52,000 nt of DNA from CAYPHY01 sp964410625 (GCA_964410625.1 CAYPHY010000035.1:1-52000), one strand, 5' to 3'. Numbered from the stretch's first letter, positions 16,490 to 24,741 are shown. Translations and numbers: made by a program. Notes: a model not told the origin generated them from the letters alone.

Positions 16490-16518
16490 TTGACGATTAG
16501 GCCACTCATCGGTAAAAT
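16490..16518 (+). promoter_or_regulatory. Sigma-70-type promoter for a leaderless HNH gene
   Basis: TTGACG (16490-16495), a 17-bp spacer and TAAAAT (16513-16518). The ATG of the HNH gene begins 8 nt after the -10, so the transcript would start at or beside the start codon. Confidence 0.7.
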
Positions 16519-16526
16519 GCTGCTCT

Positions 16527-17048
16527 ATGAGCAGAAATGGCCTATTGAATGAGCCTGTGCTCATTCTAAACGTAACTTTCGAGCCGCTTCATATTTGCAG
16601 CACCAAGCGTGCGCTGACGCTGGTCTTGTCGGGCAAGGCCGAAATTGTGCTGAATGGTCGAGGCATGATTCGCAGTGCCTCCGACGAGTTTGAAGTTCCT
16701 TCTGTGATTAAATTGAGCAATATGGTGAAACGGCCGCGGCCGCGTGTTTCGCTTTCAAAGCGGGAGATTCTGCGCCGCGATGATTACACCTGTCAATATT
16801 GCGGCCGCAAGATGCGCACCCTGACCCTTGATCATGTCATCCCCCGCCGACAGGGTGGCCCACACACCTGGGCCAATCTGGTGGCCGCTTGCTCCACTTG
16901 TAACCGGCTGAAGGGGGGTAAAAGCCCCGCCGAGGCCAATATGAAGCTCCACCGGCTGCCTTATGAGCCGTCGCCAACGGCCGAATATCGCTTCGGCAGC
17001 CACCTGGAACAGCATCAAGATTGGGCACAGTTTATTGAAGGCTGGTAA
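16527..17048 (+). CDS. HNH endonuclease
   Basis: A 173-residue protein. The HNH core is at residues about 80-130: RRDDYTCQYCGRK, then LTLDHVIPRRQGGPHTWANL (catalytic D-H and N), then ACSTCNRLKGGKSP. Two CxxC pairs bind zinc. The N-terminal 70 residues match the usual HNH protein of this type (VLILNVTFEPLHICSTKRAL). Such proteins are widespread single genes in bacteria and their target is usually unknown; homing or DNA repair has been suggested. No ribosome binding site is seen; the promoter is placed so that translation is probably leaderless. Confidence 0.88.
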   Translation: MSRNGLLNEPVLILNVTFEPLHICSTKRALTLVLSGKAEIVLNGRGMIRSASDEFEVPSVIKLSNMVKRPRPRVSLSKREILRRDDYTCQYCGRKMRTLTLDHVIPRRQGGPHTWANLVAACSTCNRLKGGKSPAEANMKLHRLPYEPSPTAEYRFGSHLEQHQDWAQFIEGW

Positions 17049-17064
17049 ACAAGGAAGAGCATAG

Positions 17065-17105
17065 GAGACTTAGAGATTTGGAGAATCTCCTAACCTCTAA
17101 GTCTC
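17065..17105. repeat. Inverted GA/CT repeat between convergent genes
   Basis: GAGACTTAGAG (17065-17075) is exactly complementary to CTCTAAGTCTC (17095-17105), with GGAGA/TCTCC inside. It ends at the stop codon of the phosphatase gene. It could serve as a transcription stop for both convergent genes. Confidence 0.75.
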
Positions 17106-17606
17106 TTAGTCTCCTATTCTCTTAGTCTCGTTTCTCTTAGCCGCATTCTGCTCCGCCAGTTCGATAATTCGCTCGATTCCCCCGTCTATAATCTCCACCA
17201 GATCGTTATACATCGCCTCATATGCATACATCGGCCCGCCATATGGGTCGCTGACGCCATAGGGACGGCCGATCATGTCGGTCAGCAGATGGACTTTGTG
17301 TGCCTGGTCGGGAAACTCGATTTGTAGCGCCTCAACATGGCCGACTTCCATGCAGAGGATCAGGTCTGCCTGGCGCAGGTGTGACTCCGTGATCATTTGC
17401 GCCTGGTGGTTGGTGATATCATAGCCATTGGCCCGCATGATCTCAATGCTATTGCGTGCTGCGCCACGACTGACTTGCGCCCAGGTTCCAGCGGAGCTAA
17501 CCGTCCAATTGGCGCGGCCGTGTTTCTGCAAGCGGTCCTGGAGCAAAGCCGCAGCCACTGGCGAACGGCAAATGTTAGCAGTACAAACAATGAGGATATG
17601 TGCCAT
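17106..17606 (-). CDS. Low-molecular-weight protein tyrosine phosphatase
   Basis: A 166-residue protein. The active-site loop is at the N-terminus: ILIVCTANICRSP, a C-x5-R-S motif. The general acid lies in SDPYGGPMYAYEAMY (DPYG, about residue 121). Length and motif order fit LMW-PTP/arsenate-reductase-like phosphatases. These can dephosphorylate BY-kinases such as the one at 8876-10591 or other phosphotyrosine proteins; a link to that kinase is inference because they are 7 kb apart. The ATG at 17606 is chosen because the 12 extra upstream codons come from repeat DNA. Last gene of the minus-strand cluster. Confidence 0.9.
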   Translation of the reverse strand: MAHILIVCTANICRSPVAAALLQDRLQKHGRANWTVSSAGTWAQVSRGAARNSIEIMRANGYDITNHQAQMITESHLRQADLILCMEVGHVEALQIEFPDQAHKVHLLTDMIGRPYGVSDPYGGPMYAYEAMYNDLVEIIDGGIERIIELAEQNAAKRNETKRIGD

Positions 17607-17632
17607 TAGTATTGTTGGAGTAAGTGGTGGCC

Positions 17633-17675
17633 TAATCTCCAATCTCTACTCTCTGAGATTGGAGATTGGAGATTA
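17633..17675. repeat. Inverted GATTGGAGATT repeat
   Basis: TAATCTCCAATCTC (17633-17646) pairs exactly with GAGATTGGAGATTA (17662-17675), a 14-bp stem with a 15-nt loop. It lies between the HPF and phosphatase genes and could limit read-through. Confidence 0.8.
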
Positions 17676-17683
17676 GAGATTGT

Positions 17684-18247
17684 CTAGCCCATCTCCGGTT
17701 GTAAGAGGCCGAAATTGCCATCGCGACGGCGATAGAGAACGTTGATCGCTTCGTCTTCCATATTGAAGAAAACATAGAAGTCGTGGCCTAATAGTTCCAT
17801 CTGCTCAATCGCATCTGCAGGGGACATAGGATAAAGCGGGAAACGCTTGCGCCGGACGATAGCGGCCAATTCGTCATCCTCTTCTTCTTCGCTGTCGACC
17901 GGCAGCAACTCTTCGGCCGCCTGATTGTCATAGCGGCCGCGCATTTTGCTCTTGCGCTTGCCACGATAGCGTTCGATCTGGCGGTATATTTTGTCGGTCA
18001 CCGCATCAATAGCGGCGAAAATATCGCTGTTACGCTCTTCCGCGCGGAGAATCGTCCCGCGCTCATCGCGAATGGTGATTTCGGCCACATGCCGATCAAC
18101 AGCGCTGCGTGTGCTTTCTTGGGAGAGTTCAACACGCACGGAAGTAAGGTTTGGCAAGTAACGATCTATTCGTGCCGTCTTTTTCTCAGCGTAGTTGCGC
18201 AATCGTTGGGTCAATTCCATATCGAGAGCGAGGATTTCAAGTTCCAT
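17684..18247 (-). CDS. hpf: Ribosome hibernation promoting factor, long form
   Basis: A 187-residue protein. The N-terminal RaiA/S30AE domain (residues 1-100, MELEILALDMELTQRLRNYA... HVAEITIRDERGTILRAEER) binds the decoding site of the 30S subunit. An acidic linker follows (about 113-130, SEEEEDDE). The C-terminal dimerisation domain ends HDFYVFFNMEDEAINVLYRRRDGNFGLLQPE, as in long HPFs. Long HPF joins two 70S ribosomes into inactive 100S particles in starvation. It is the last but one gene of a minus-strand cluster. Start is ATG with AAGGTAGG upstream. Confidence 0.94.
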   Translation of the reverse strand: MELEILALDMELTQRLRNYAEKKTARIDRYLPNLTSVRVELSQESTRSAVDRHVAEITIRDERGTILRAEERNSDIFAAIDAVTDKIYRQIERYRGKRKSKMRGRYDNQAAEELLPVDSEEEEDDELAAIVRRKRFPLYPMSPADAIEQMELLGHDFYVFFNMEDEAINVLYRRRDGNFGLLQPEMG

Positions 18248-18345
18248 ATGGCTTTTACCTACCTTTGTTGTTTAACCTACTGCCATGTTACCGGCGAGTA
18301 GAGGTATCCTGACAGTAAGAGATTGAACGCTTAATTATCTCATAA

Positions 18346-19077
18346 TTAGCCGACAGACGCCAAGCAATAAGCGGATACGGCGCGTGCGCCAGCCTTTAGC
18401 AGGGCATCGGCCGCCGCCGAAAGCGTCGCGCCAGTTGTAAAGACATCGTCTATTAGCAAGACGTGACGAGAATTTACTTCTTCTGCTACGGCCGCAAACG
18501 CCCCTTGCATATTGTTGGCCCGTTCTTCTGGCCCCAATTCGATTTGTGGTGTCGTATAGCGGATGCGGCGTAGGGCGATTTCTGATAAGGAAAGGCCAAG
18601 CGAGTGACAGAGGTGGCTTGCTAACAAGGTGGATTGGTTGAAACCACGTTGTCTTTGGCGTTTGCTGTGGAGAGGAATTGGTACGACCAGATCAGGTTGT
18701 TCAATATTCTCCGGCCAGTGGTCTACCATCAATGTCGCCAGTGGCTCGGCCAGGGCGAAATAGCCTTCATATTTCATTTGGTGAATGACGTGATCCAGCG
18801 GTTCGGCATAGCGGAAGGGGGCGCGAACGGCAACGAGGGGCAACGGCCGTTGGCGACAGTTGTAGCAGCTTTGGCCCGCTTCGCTCAGCGAGCGGCCGCA
18901 ACGGACACAAATTGGCCCCTTAATCAGTGGAAAGCGAGCCTCGCACCCGGCGCAGACCAATGCCCCCAAGCGGCGGCAATTGGCGCAAACCGCGGGGAAC
19001 AGCAGATCGCGCAAGACGGCCGTCACTGTGCGCAGTGGGGGCTTGCTTTGGATATAGGCGTGGGCGGTCTGGGTCAC
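18346..19077 (-). CDS. comF: ComF family phosphoribosyltransferase-like protein
   Basis: A 243-residue protein. The N-terminal zinc-finger part has Cys pairs at residues 31/34, 42/45, 57/60 and 71/74. The type I phosphoribosyltransferase fold follows, with the PRPP loop VLLIDDVFTTGATLSAA (about 205-221) and VVPIPLHSKRQRQRGFNQ (about 134), both hallmarks of ComF/GntX. In naturally competent bacteria ComF is needed for DNA uptake. In others the role is uncertain. Here it follows a Flp pilin and a CpaF-like domain, so a link with pilus-mediated uptake is possible (inference). GTG start. Confidence 0.9.
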   Translation of the reverse strand: MTQTAHAYIQSKPPLRTVTAVLRDLLFPAVCANCRRLGALVCAGCEARFPLIKGPICVRCGRSLSEAGQSCYNCRQRPLPLVAVRAPFRYAEPLDHVIHQMKYEGYFALAEPLATLMVDHWPENIEQPDLVVPIPLHSKRQRQRGFNQSTLLASHLCHSLGLSLSEIALRRIRYTTPQIELGPEERANNMQGAFAAVAEEVNSRHVLLIDDVFTTGATLSAAADALLKAGARAVSAYCLASVG

Positions 19078-19106
19078 GTTGGGGTTTATGTTTCGTTATG
19101 CTTCGA

Positions 19107-19466
19107 TCACAGTTCAGTGGATTTTGATCCACTGTTTAGCTCACGCAAGATGGCTTCAACGACCTGCCGCTTTTCGTTGCGATTCAATACTAGCTTTTCG
19201 TTGGTGAGGATGATCTCCAACTTTTCCTGGATCGCCGCGCGTGCAAACGCCGGGTCGGAGAGGTCTAGCTCCTGGTCCAATTCGGCCACGAACTGCTCCT
19301 GGAGCCGGCTGACCAGGGTGGTAAATGCATCTCGCCCGGCAGCAGGCGAACCTCGCCGCATCCGCAACTCTTGCAGGCGGGACTGTTCTGATTGGTCTTG
19401 ACGGCCGGTGGGCGTCTTATCCGGCGTGTCGTGGTCAGATGTGGCAGACACGATGTACTTAACCAT
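19107..19466 (-). CDS. Stand-alone CpaF N-terminal-like domain
   Basis: A 119-residue soluble protein. Residues about 45-112 (LVSRLQEQFVAELDQELDLS ... NEKRQVVEAILRELNSG) look like the helical N-terminal domain that precedes the ATPase core of CpaF/TadA pilus motors. The protein stops just before the place where GLGPLEPLL would begin. No P-loop part is encoded downstream in any frame before comF starts at 19077. Its ATG overlaps the pilin stop (ATGGTTAA), so the two are probably translated together. It is either a remnant of a tad locus or an independent adaptor that competes with or docks to CpaF. Family assignment is moderate. Confidence 0.5.
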   Translation of the reverse strand: MVKYIVSATSDHDTPDKTPTGRQDQSEQSRLQELRMRRGSPAAGRDAFTTLVSRLQEQFVAELDQELDLSDPAFARAAIQEKLEIILTNEKLVLNRNEKRQVVEAILRELNSGSKSTEL

Positions 19467-19623
19467 TCACTAGCTGTCGCAGCCACTCTACAAAGGTGTT
19501 AATCCAATCCTGGATGTAGGGACCAAGCAAAGCAAGAATGGCGATGATTACAACAGCGACCAAAACAAGGACCAATGCATATTCGATTAGACCCTGCCCT
19601 TTTTCTTCATCAAAGAAACCCAT
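19459..19623 (-). CDS. Flp/Fap-type IVb pilin
   Basis: A 54-residue prepilin, MGFFDEEKGQGLIEYALVLV then a hydrophobic helix to about residue 35, then a short amphipathic tail. The site G|QGLIEYA with Glu at +5 fits cleavage by a TadV/PilD-type prepilin peptidase. The length is typical of Flp pilins. ATG at 19623 is chosen because it gives the short charged leader and lies 10 bp after the response-regulator stop. A longer upstream start would add a stretch that overlaps that gene. No other tad gene except the CpaF-like fragment is nearby. Confidence 0.88.
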   Translation of the reverse strand: MGFFDEEKGQGLIEYALVLVLVAVVIIAILALLGPYIQDWINTFVEWLRQLVNG

Positions 19624-19633
19624 GCGCAATACC

Positions 19634-20341
19634 TCAGATTGTGGAACGGGTTGGAGGATTGTTATCCAGGCGAACCCAACCATGACGCAAAGCGTAGACG
19701 GCCGCCTGTGTGCGGTCGTCCACGTTCAATTTGCGTAAGATGGCGGTCATATGATTCTTTACGGTCTGGTGACTGATATCGAGATGGTAGGCGATTTCCT
19801 TGTTGCTGGAGCCTTTGGTCACCAATTCCAGAATTTCCATTTCGCGGGGCGAAAGGGGAGCGAACGCTCCGTCTGTGTCGCCGCCCATTGGCTCGGCATA
19901 ACGGCCGATCCGCTGATCAATCCATTCCAATACTTGCCGGTAATCCATCACACTGCCATCAACGACATACTTCCCTTCATGGACCGAGCGAACGACGTTG
20001 ATCAGGTCTTCGGGGGGGATGTCTTTAGAGCAATAGGCAACGGCCCCCGCACGTAGGGCGTGGAATACTTGTTCGGCGTCGTCATAGCCGGTGATCACAA
20101 TGACTTTGATGTTTGGTAGCTGGTTGATAAGCTTCCGCGTCACCTGAAGACCGTTGACCGTTGGCAGATTGATGTCCATCAGGACGACGTCGGGATTAAG
20201 CTCTATGGCACGGGCCATAGCTACCTCACCATCGGCCGCCTGGGCCACTACATGCAGTGCTGGGTCTATTTCCAATACATCAACTAAGCCCTGTCGAAAG
20301 ACGGGATGGTCATCTACAATAAGCAAATTAATTGTCGTCAC
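19634..20341 (-). CDS. NarL/FixJ-type response regulator
   Basis: A 235-residue regulator. The receiver domain begins VTTINLLIVDDHPVFRQGL; the phosphoacceptor Asp is in DVVLMDINLP and the switch Lys in YCSKDIPPEDL. The C-terminal LuxR HTH is LSPREMEILELVTKGSSNKE then IAYHLDISHQTVKNHMTAIL. GTG start at 20341 with GGAGAG five bases upstream. No histidine kinase is adjacent. It stands at the head of the pilin/CpaF-like/comF cluster and may control it (inference). Confidence 0.93.
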   Translation of the reverse strand: MTTINLLIVDDHPVFRQGLVDVLEIDPALHVVAQAADGEVAMARAIELNPDVVLMDINLPTVNGLQVTRKLINQLPNIKVIVITGYDDAEQVFHALRAGAVAYCSKDIPPEDLINVVRSVHEGKYVVDGSVMDYRQVLEWIDQRIGRYAEPMGGDTDGAFAPLSPREMEILELVTKGSSNKEIAYHLDISHQTVKNHMTAILRKLNVDDRTQAAVYALRHGWVRLDNNPPTRSTI

Positions 20342-20478
20342 TTTACTCTCCGCTTGTCTTGCCCTGTTAAGTGCAAGAAACACAGTATACCATGAAGCGA
20401 TGGTACCTTCCACCGATATAATGCTACGTTGAATTGATTATCGTTGATCAAAGCTATGATTAATCTTACGGCCGTTCC

Positions 20479-21414
20479 CTATTTGTTGCGACGAGCGACA
20501 ACAGTCAGCAAATCGCCAAAATTCACCGGCACAGCCTTTTCTGCCAGGCTGCTACGCCGGACAAACGCATTCGCCAGGCGGCCGAGTGTGGGGTTAAACG
20601 CGGCCACGCGGGACGCGAGATACCCCAGGCGTAAATAACGGCCCTGGTCACCGGCCCAGATGACTTCAAAACCCGCTTCGGCCAACATGGCGGCCAAAGT
20701 CTGGCGACTGAAGTAGTAGAGGTGCATGTCCATCAGCCAGGGCCAGCGCGACCCCATCAGCCGTGCAATCGGCGCGTCAATGTCCATCGTGTGGACCGCC
20801 AGCCAGCCGCCAGAGCGTAAATGTTCATAACTCTGCTGCAACACCTCTGTTGGATCGCTCAGATGCTCAATGACATCCCACATAGTGATCACATCGAATT
20901 GGCGGCCGCAAAGTTCGGCCGCGTCTAAGGTCCCCTGGATCACGTTTAGGCCACGTTGCCGGGCGGCGTCCGCTGCCCAGGCCGACGGTTCAACCCCCCA
21001 GGCGTCCCAGCCATTGGCGGCGGCGACTTCGACGAATACCCCAATATAGGCCCCCACGTCTAATAGTTGGCGGCCTTTGCCCGGCCCGATTATCTTTTCC
21101 AATGTGTGCAGGTGGCGCGAGAAGGTCAATTCACGTCCGGCCCGTTCGGTGACATAGGTGTTGTCCTCAACGGCCGCATAAGCGGCTAATATCTCTTCCG
21201 GCGACCAGCGTGGATTGGCATAGACGAGCTGGCAATGGCGACATTGAACGATCTGTGGATGGTGGCCGTAGCCGGGGCTGGTGCAGCGAAAGGCCTCCAC
21301 GGCGGGTATTCCGTCGGGTTGGGTGAGTGATGAGTGGCCGGAGGGAGCGAGCGTGGCTGGGAAGCGAACGAACCAGTCGTCGCGGCCGCAGAGATTACAA
21401 TTGACGCTGATCAT
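20479..21414 (-). CDS. SAM-dependent methyltransferase with N-terminal zinc ribbon
   Basis: A 311-residue protein. Cys6/Cys9 and CRHC at about 57-60 form a zinc ribbon. The methyltransferase core has LLDVGAYIGVFVEVAAANGW (motif I, about 118) and FDVITMWDVIEHLSDP (about 163). This layout is common in sugar C-methyltransferases and in surface-glycan methyltransferases. Its ATG... start region overlaps the stop of the upstream GT2 gene (ATGA), so the two act together, probably on a lipid-linked sugar or glycan (inference). A hydrophobic C-terminal stretch is not evident. Confidence 0.82.
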   Translation of the reverse strand: MISVNCNLCGRDDWFVRFPATLAPSGHSSLTQPDGIPAVEAFRCTSPGYGHHPQIVQCRHCQLVYANPRWSPEEILAAYAAVEDNTYVTERAGRELTFSRHLHTLEKIIGPGKGRQLLDVGAYIGVFVEVAAANGWDAWGVEPSAWAADAARQRGLNVIQGTLDAAELCGRQFDVITMWDVIEHLSDPTEVLQQSYEHLRSGGWLAVHTMDIDAPIARLMGSRWPWLMDMHLYYFSRQTLAAMLAEAGFEVIWAGDQGRYLRLGYLASRVAAFNPTLGRLANAFVRRSSLAEKAVPVNFGDLLTVVARRNK

Positions 21415-22217
21415 TGCTGGTGGCTGTTGCCCATAGCGGCCGAGACGGCAATCGGCGAGCGGCGTGGTTCGCCCCCCACCAGGCGGCGCAGGAAGAGCCG
21501 CATCACCGTGTATTGGGCACGGATGATCTCCTGGCGCGAAATCTTTGTCTTGCCTTTGCGCCGGTCTTCAAAGATGATCGGTATTTCGCCAATTTGCCAC
21601 CCTCGCCGCTGGCAGAGAAACAGCATCTCAATCAGGAACGAATAGCCGTTGGAAAAGATTTGATCGAGCGGGATAGAGTGCAGCACTTCGCTGCGATAGA
21701 GGCGAAAGCCGGCGGTTACGTCGCGGGCCTTGAGGCCGAGAAGCCCACGGGCGGTCAGATTGGCTACCTTGCTCAACAAAATTCGTTTGCGGGTGCAGTT
21801 GCGCGAACCACCACCCGCTACGTAGCGCGAGCCGATCACCACATGTTTGCTGCGGCTGAGCGCGATCATCTCTGGGATGTAGCGTGGGTTATGGGAGAAG
21901 TCAGCGTCCATCGTCATCACACGCTGCGCATCAAGGTCTTGCAACGCTTTGTTGAATCCGGCAATGTAGGCAGTCCCCAAACCAAGCTTGGCCGGACGGT
22001 GGACAACATAGACACGAGTGGGATGGCGCAAGGCCCACTGCTCGGCATGGTCGCCTGTCCCATCCGGCGAATTGTCGTCAACCACGATCACCCCCAGGTT
22101 GGCCGGTAAGGCTAAGAGCTGTTCCAATAAATCGTCAAGGTTGTCCGCTTCGTTGTAGGTTGGGACGACAACGAAGGTATCCGGTTCGCCGATTGCTCTC
22201 ATTGCATCAAACTCCAT
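21411..22217 (-). CDS. Polyprenyl-phosphate mannose/glucose synthase-like GT2
   Basis: A 268-residue GT2 enzyme of the Dpm1 type: VVVPTYNEADNLDDLLEQL (about 16), VVDDNSPDGTGD (about 44), MDADFSHNP (about 98) and GFRLYRSEVL (about 167). It makes a polyprenyl-phosphate-sugar from an NDP-sugar, which membrane GT39/PMT-type enzymes (such as the one at 4372-5745) then use. There is no C-terminal membrane domain, so it is the soluble form. ATGA overlap with the methyltransferase. A second ATG five codons in is an alternative start. Confidence 0.88.
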   Translation of the reverse strand: MEFDAMRAIGEPDTFVVVPTYNEADNLDDLLEQLLALPANLGVIVVDDNSPDGTGDHAEQWALRHPTRVYVVHRPAKLGLGTAYIAGFNKALQDLDAQRVMTMDADFSHNPRYIPEMIALSRSKHVVIGSRYVAGGGSRNCTRKRILLSKVANLTARGLLGLKARDVTAGFRLYRSEVLHSIPLDQIFSNGYSFLIEMLFLCQRRGWQIGEIPIIFEDRRKGKTKISRQEIIRAQYTVMRLFLRRLVGGEPRRSPIAVSAAMGNSHQQ

Positions 22218-22284
22218 ATTGCAGCAAACTCCATAACGGAAGTGAAATTGTAACGAGATTGCGGGTCTTGGTCAAAGTTGCGGT

Positions 22285-22322
22285 AAACAGTAGGCAGTGG
22301 ACCGTTGGACAGTAAGCAGTAG
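22285..22322. repeat. Degenerate AACAGTAGGCAGTGG repeat
   Basis: Units of the form (GA)CAGTAGGCAGT / GACAGTAAGCAGT in the divergent gap between the GT2 and RimK-like genes. They are of the same type as the element at 8814-8861. Confidence 0.6.
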
Positions 22323-22343
22323 TCGTAGGAAAATGGGTCGGTA

Positions 22344-23396
22344 ATGAGAATTTGTGTCTTATCACGCAATCCCAGGCTATATAGCACGCAACGGCTGGTG
22401 GAGGCGGCGCGGGAGCGGGGGCATTTGGCTTCCGTGTTGGATACGATGGCGGTGGCGGTGCGAATTGGATTGCGCGTGACGGCCGATCCCGACCCTACTC
22501 AAGACGGACTGCCCGCTACGGCCGACGCCCACCGTCGCCCCGCCAACGGCCCGGCCCCTATGCTGGTCGAAGGCACAGGGACGGGCCTGCCTCGTCTGCT
22601 GCGCTTGCCACCCACCGATGCGATCATCCCTCGCATTGGCAGTTCGGTGACGACCTATGGACTGGCCGTGGTGCGCCAGTTTGAAGCAGCCGGGGTGGCG
22701 ACGACAGCAAGCTCACAAGCGATTGCCGGTTCACGAGACAAACTACAAAGTATGCAGTTATTAAGCGAGGCAGGACTGCCCGTACCGCGCACGGCCGTTC
22801 TGGCCCATCCTGATGTGTTGTTTGCTGCGGTGGAGGCGGTGGGCGGGCTGCCGGTGATCATCAAATTGATTCAGGGGACGCAGGGGAGGGGGGTGGTGTT
22901 GGCCCGTTATATGAGTACGGTGGCGGCCGTTCTGGAACAGGTGAGTTCACGACAGCGACAGGTGTTGGTGCAGGAGTTTATTGAGGAGGCGAGTGGCAGT
23001 GACCTGCGGCTGATTGTGGTTGGCAATCGCTGTGTGGCGGCCATGGAACGCCGCGCTCCGGCGGGGGAGTTTCGCTCTAATCTGCATCGCGGCGGGAAGG
23101 GGACGGCCGTTGTCCCCGATAAGGAGATGGTTGACCTGGCGGTACGGGCGGCCGAGGTGCATGGGTTGGAGGTGGCCGGAGTGGACCTCATTATGTCCAA
23201 ACGCGGGCCGCTGGTGCTAGAGGTGAATTCATCCCCTGGCCTGGAGGGAATTGAGCGGGTGACGGGGGTTGACGTGGCGGGAGCGATTGTGGCACTAGTG
23301 GAGCGCAAAGTGGCGAAAGAAAAGCAGCAACAAAAACGCCGCTCAAAGCGTCGAGTTGCCTCTAAGAATCATCGTCGAAGAAGCATCAAGCGTTGA
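22344..23396 (+). CDS. RimK-like ATP-grasp ligase
   Basis: A 350-residue ATP-grasp enzyme. The start MRICVLSRNPRLYSTQRLVEAARERGH is nearly that of RimK. ATP-grasp segments are GLPVIIKLIQGTQGRGVVLA (about 172), VLVQEFIEEASGSDLRLIVVG and LEVNSSPGLEGIE (metal-binding E-x-N). RimK-type enzymes join amino acids, often glutamate, to a peptide or small molecule. Compared with RimK there is a Pro/Ala/Asp-rich insert at about residues 47-88 and a very basic tail of about 30 residues (KRRSKRRV..., possible RNA or ribosome contact). The real substrate is unknown. No clear ribosome binding site. Confidence 0.85.
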   Translation: MRICVLSRNPRLYSTQRLVEAARERGHLASVLDTMAVAVRIGLRVTADPDPTQDGLPATADAHRRPANGPAPMLVEGTGTGLPRLLRLPPTDAIIPRIGSSVTTYGLAVVRQFEAAGVATTASSQAIAGSRDKLQSMQLLSEAGLPVPRTAVLAHPDVLFAAVEAVGGLPVIIKLIQGTQGRGVVLARYMSTVAAVLEQVSSRQRQVLVQEFIEEASGSDLRLIVVGNRCVAAMERRAPAGEFRSNLHRGGKGTAVVPDKEMVDLAVRAAEVHGLEVAGVDLIMSKRGPLVLEVNSSPGLEGIERVTGVDVAGAIVALVERKVAKEKQQQKRRSKRRVASKNHRRRSIKR

Positions 23397-23479
23397 GCGG
23401 CGATAAAATGCGGATTAATCTATTCGTATAGTGATGATAAGTAAAATGCCTTGCCTATAGCCTGTTGATGCAGGCTGGC

Positions 23480-24601
23480 TTACGCGCCTACTTTTGCCCC
23501 TTTGCGGAGGGCGATGTTATCGGCCGTCAACTTGCTCGCCCCTGTCTCTCCCGTCTCCAGCCACCAACACGCCGCATAATGCCCACCGCCATAATCTTTG
23601 AAGGGGGGTTCTTCTTGCGAACATTGGGCGAAGGCGATGGGGCAGCGGGTGTGGAAGCGGCAGCCGCTGGGTGGGTTTAGCGGGCTAGGGACATCCCCTT
23701 CGAGAATGATACGTTGGCGGCGGATGGTTGGATCAGGCACGGGAATGGCCGACATCAACGCCTGGGTATAAGGGTGCAATGGATTGTCATAAAGCAACCG
23801 GCGGGGAGCCATTTCCACCATTTTGCCGAGGTACATCACGCCCACTCGTTCGCTGAAATGCTCAACGACGCTGAGGTTGTGGGCGATGAAAAGGTAGGTC
23901 AGGCCAAAGTCGCGTTGTAGTTCGCGCAAGATGTTCAACACCTGGGCCTGGATGGATACGTCGAGTGCCGAAACGGGTTCGTCGCAAACGATGAATTTCG
24001 GCCGCAACGCCAACGCGCGGGCAATACCAATGCGTTGCCGCTGTCCGCCGGAGAATTCATGGGGATAGCGGCGGGCGTGTTCGGCACGCATTCCCACACG
24101 CGAGAGCATTTCGACCACAATTTCATACCGTTCCTGTGCGCTCTTGTTGGTGTGGACGCGCAAACCCTCGGCGATACTCTCGCCAACCGGCATACGCGGG
24201 TCGAGCGAGGAGTAGGGGTCCTGGAAGATAATTTGCATGTCGCGCCGCGTTTTCTTCAGCTCGGTGGCGCTGAGATTAAACAGTTCGCGGTTGTCGAAGA
24301 CCACTTCGCCGGAGGTGGCGGGGATGAGCCGCAAAATGGTGCGGCCGACAGTCGTCTTGCCACAGCCCGACTCACCGACTAAGCCCAGTGTTTCCCCTTC
24401 ATAAATGTGGAAGCTGACGTCATCTACCGCCTTGACCCACGCTTTTACGCGCTGCATCAGCCCGGCGCGGACGGGAAAATACTTAACCAGGTTATTGACC
24501 TGGACGAGGACGTTTCTTTTCTTAGGGTCCGCTTGCGGCACACGGCCGTTTGTGGTTGTTGTCGCGGGGGCGCCATTTGTAGCGCCTACAATTTCTGCCA
24601 T
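23480..24601 (-). CDS. Peptide ABC transporter ATP-binding protein (DppF/OppF type)
   Basis: A 373-residue ATPase. Walker A GLVGESGCGKTTVGRTI (about 74), Q-loop IIFQDPYSSLDPRM, signature FSGGQRQRIGIARAL and Walker B FIVCDEPVSALDVS. The C-terminal oligopeptide-binding extension ends GCRFHTRCPIAFAQCS, common in Dpp/Opp ATPases. It couples ATP use to import with DppD. It is the last gene of the five-gene importer cluster. The N-terminal 25 residues are Thr/Pro-rich. Convergent with the RimK-like gene. Confidence 0.94.
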   Translation of the reverse strand: MAEIVGATNGAPATTTTNGRVPQADPKKRNVLVQVNNLVKYFPVRAGLMQRVKAWVKAVDDVSFHIYEGETLGLVGESGCGKTTVGRTILRLIPATSGEVVFDNRELFNLSATELKKTRRDMQIIFQDPYSSLDPRMPVGESIAEGLRVHTNKSAQERYEIVVEMLSRVGMRAEHARRYPHEFSGGQRQRIGIARALALRPKFIVCDEPVSALDVSIQAQVLNILRELQRDFGLTYLFIAHNLSVVEHFSERVGVMYLGKMVEMAPRRLLYDNPLHPYTQALMSAIPVPDPTIRRQRIILEGDVPSPLNPPSGCRFHTRCPIAFAQCSQEEPPFKDYGGGHYAACWWLETGETGASKLTADNIALRKGAKVGA

Positions 24602-24620
24602 CCTTTTCTTCCTTATCCTG

Positions 24621-24741
24621 TTGAAGATTGGAGATTGGGGACTAGAGATTAGAGACTGAGAGATTGGGAGACTGTGAGACTACTATGTCCATGTCTCGCT
24701 TCACTCCTCACTCTCCACTCCTCACTCTCCACTCCTCACTC
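24621..24741. repeat. GA-rich arm plus CT-rich arm between the two ABC ATPase genes
   Basis: The first arm consists of GATTGGAGATTGGGGACTAG-like units (24624-24680) and the second of CACTCTCCACTCCT units (24699-24741). The two arms use different units, so pairing is only partial. The second arm reaches the stop codon of the DppD gene. Confidence 0.7.

Noticed and set aside
19078..19466. Frameshifted full-length cpaF
   Set aside because: After the stop there are only 30 bp before comF; no P-loop or GLGPLE segment exists in any frame, so it is not a simple frameshift.
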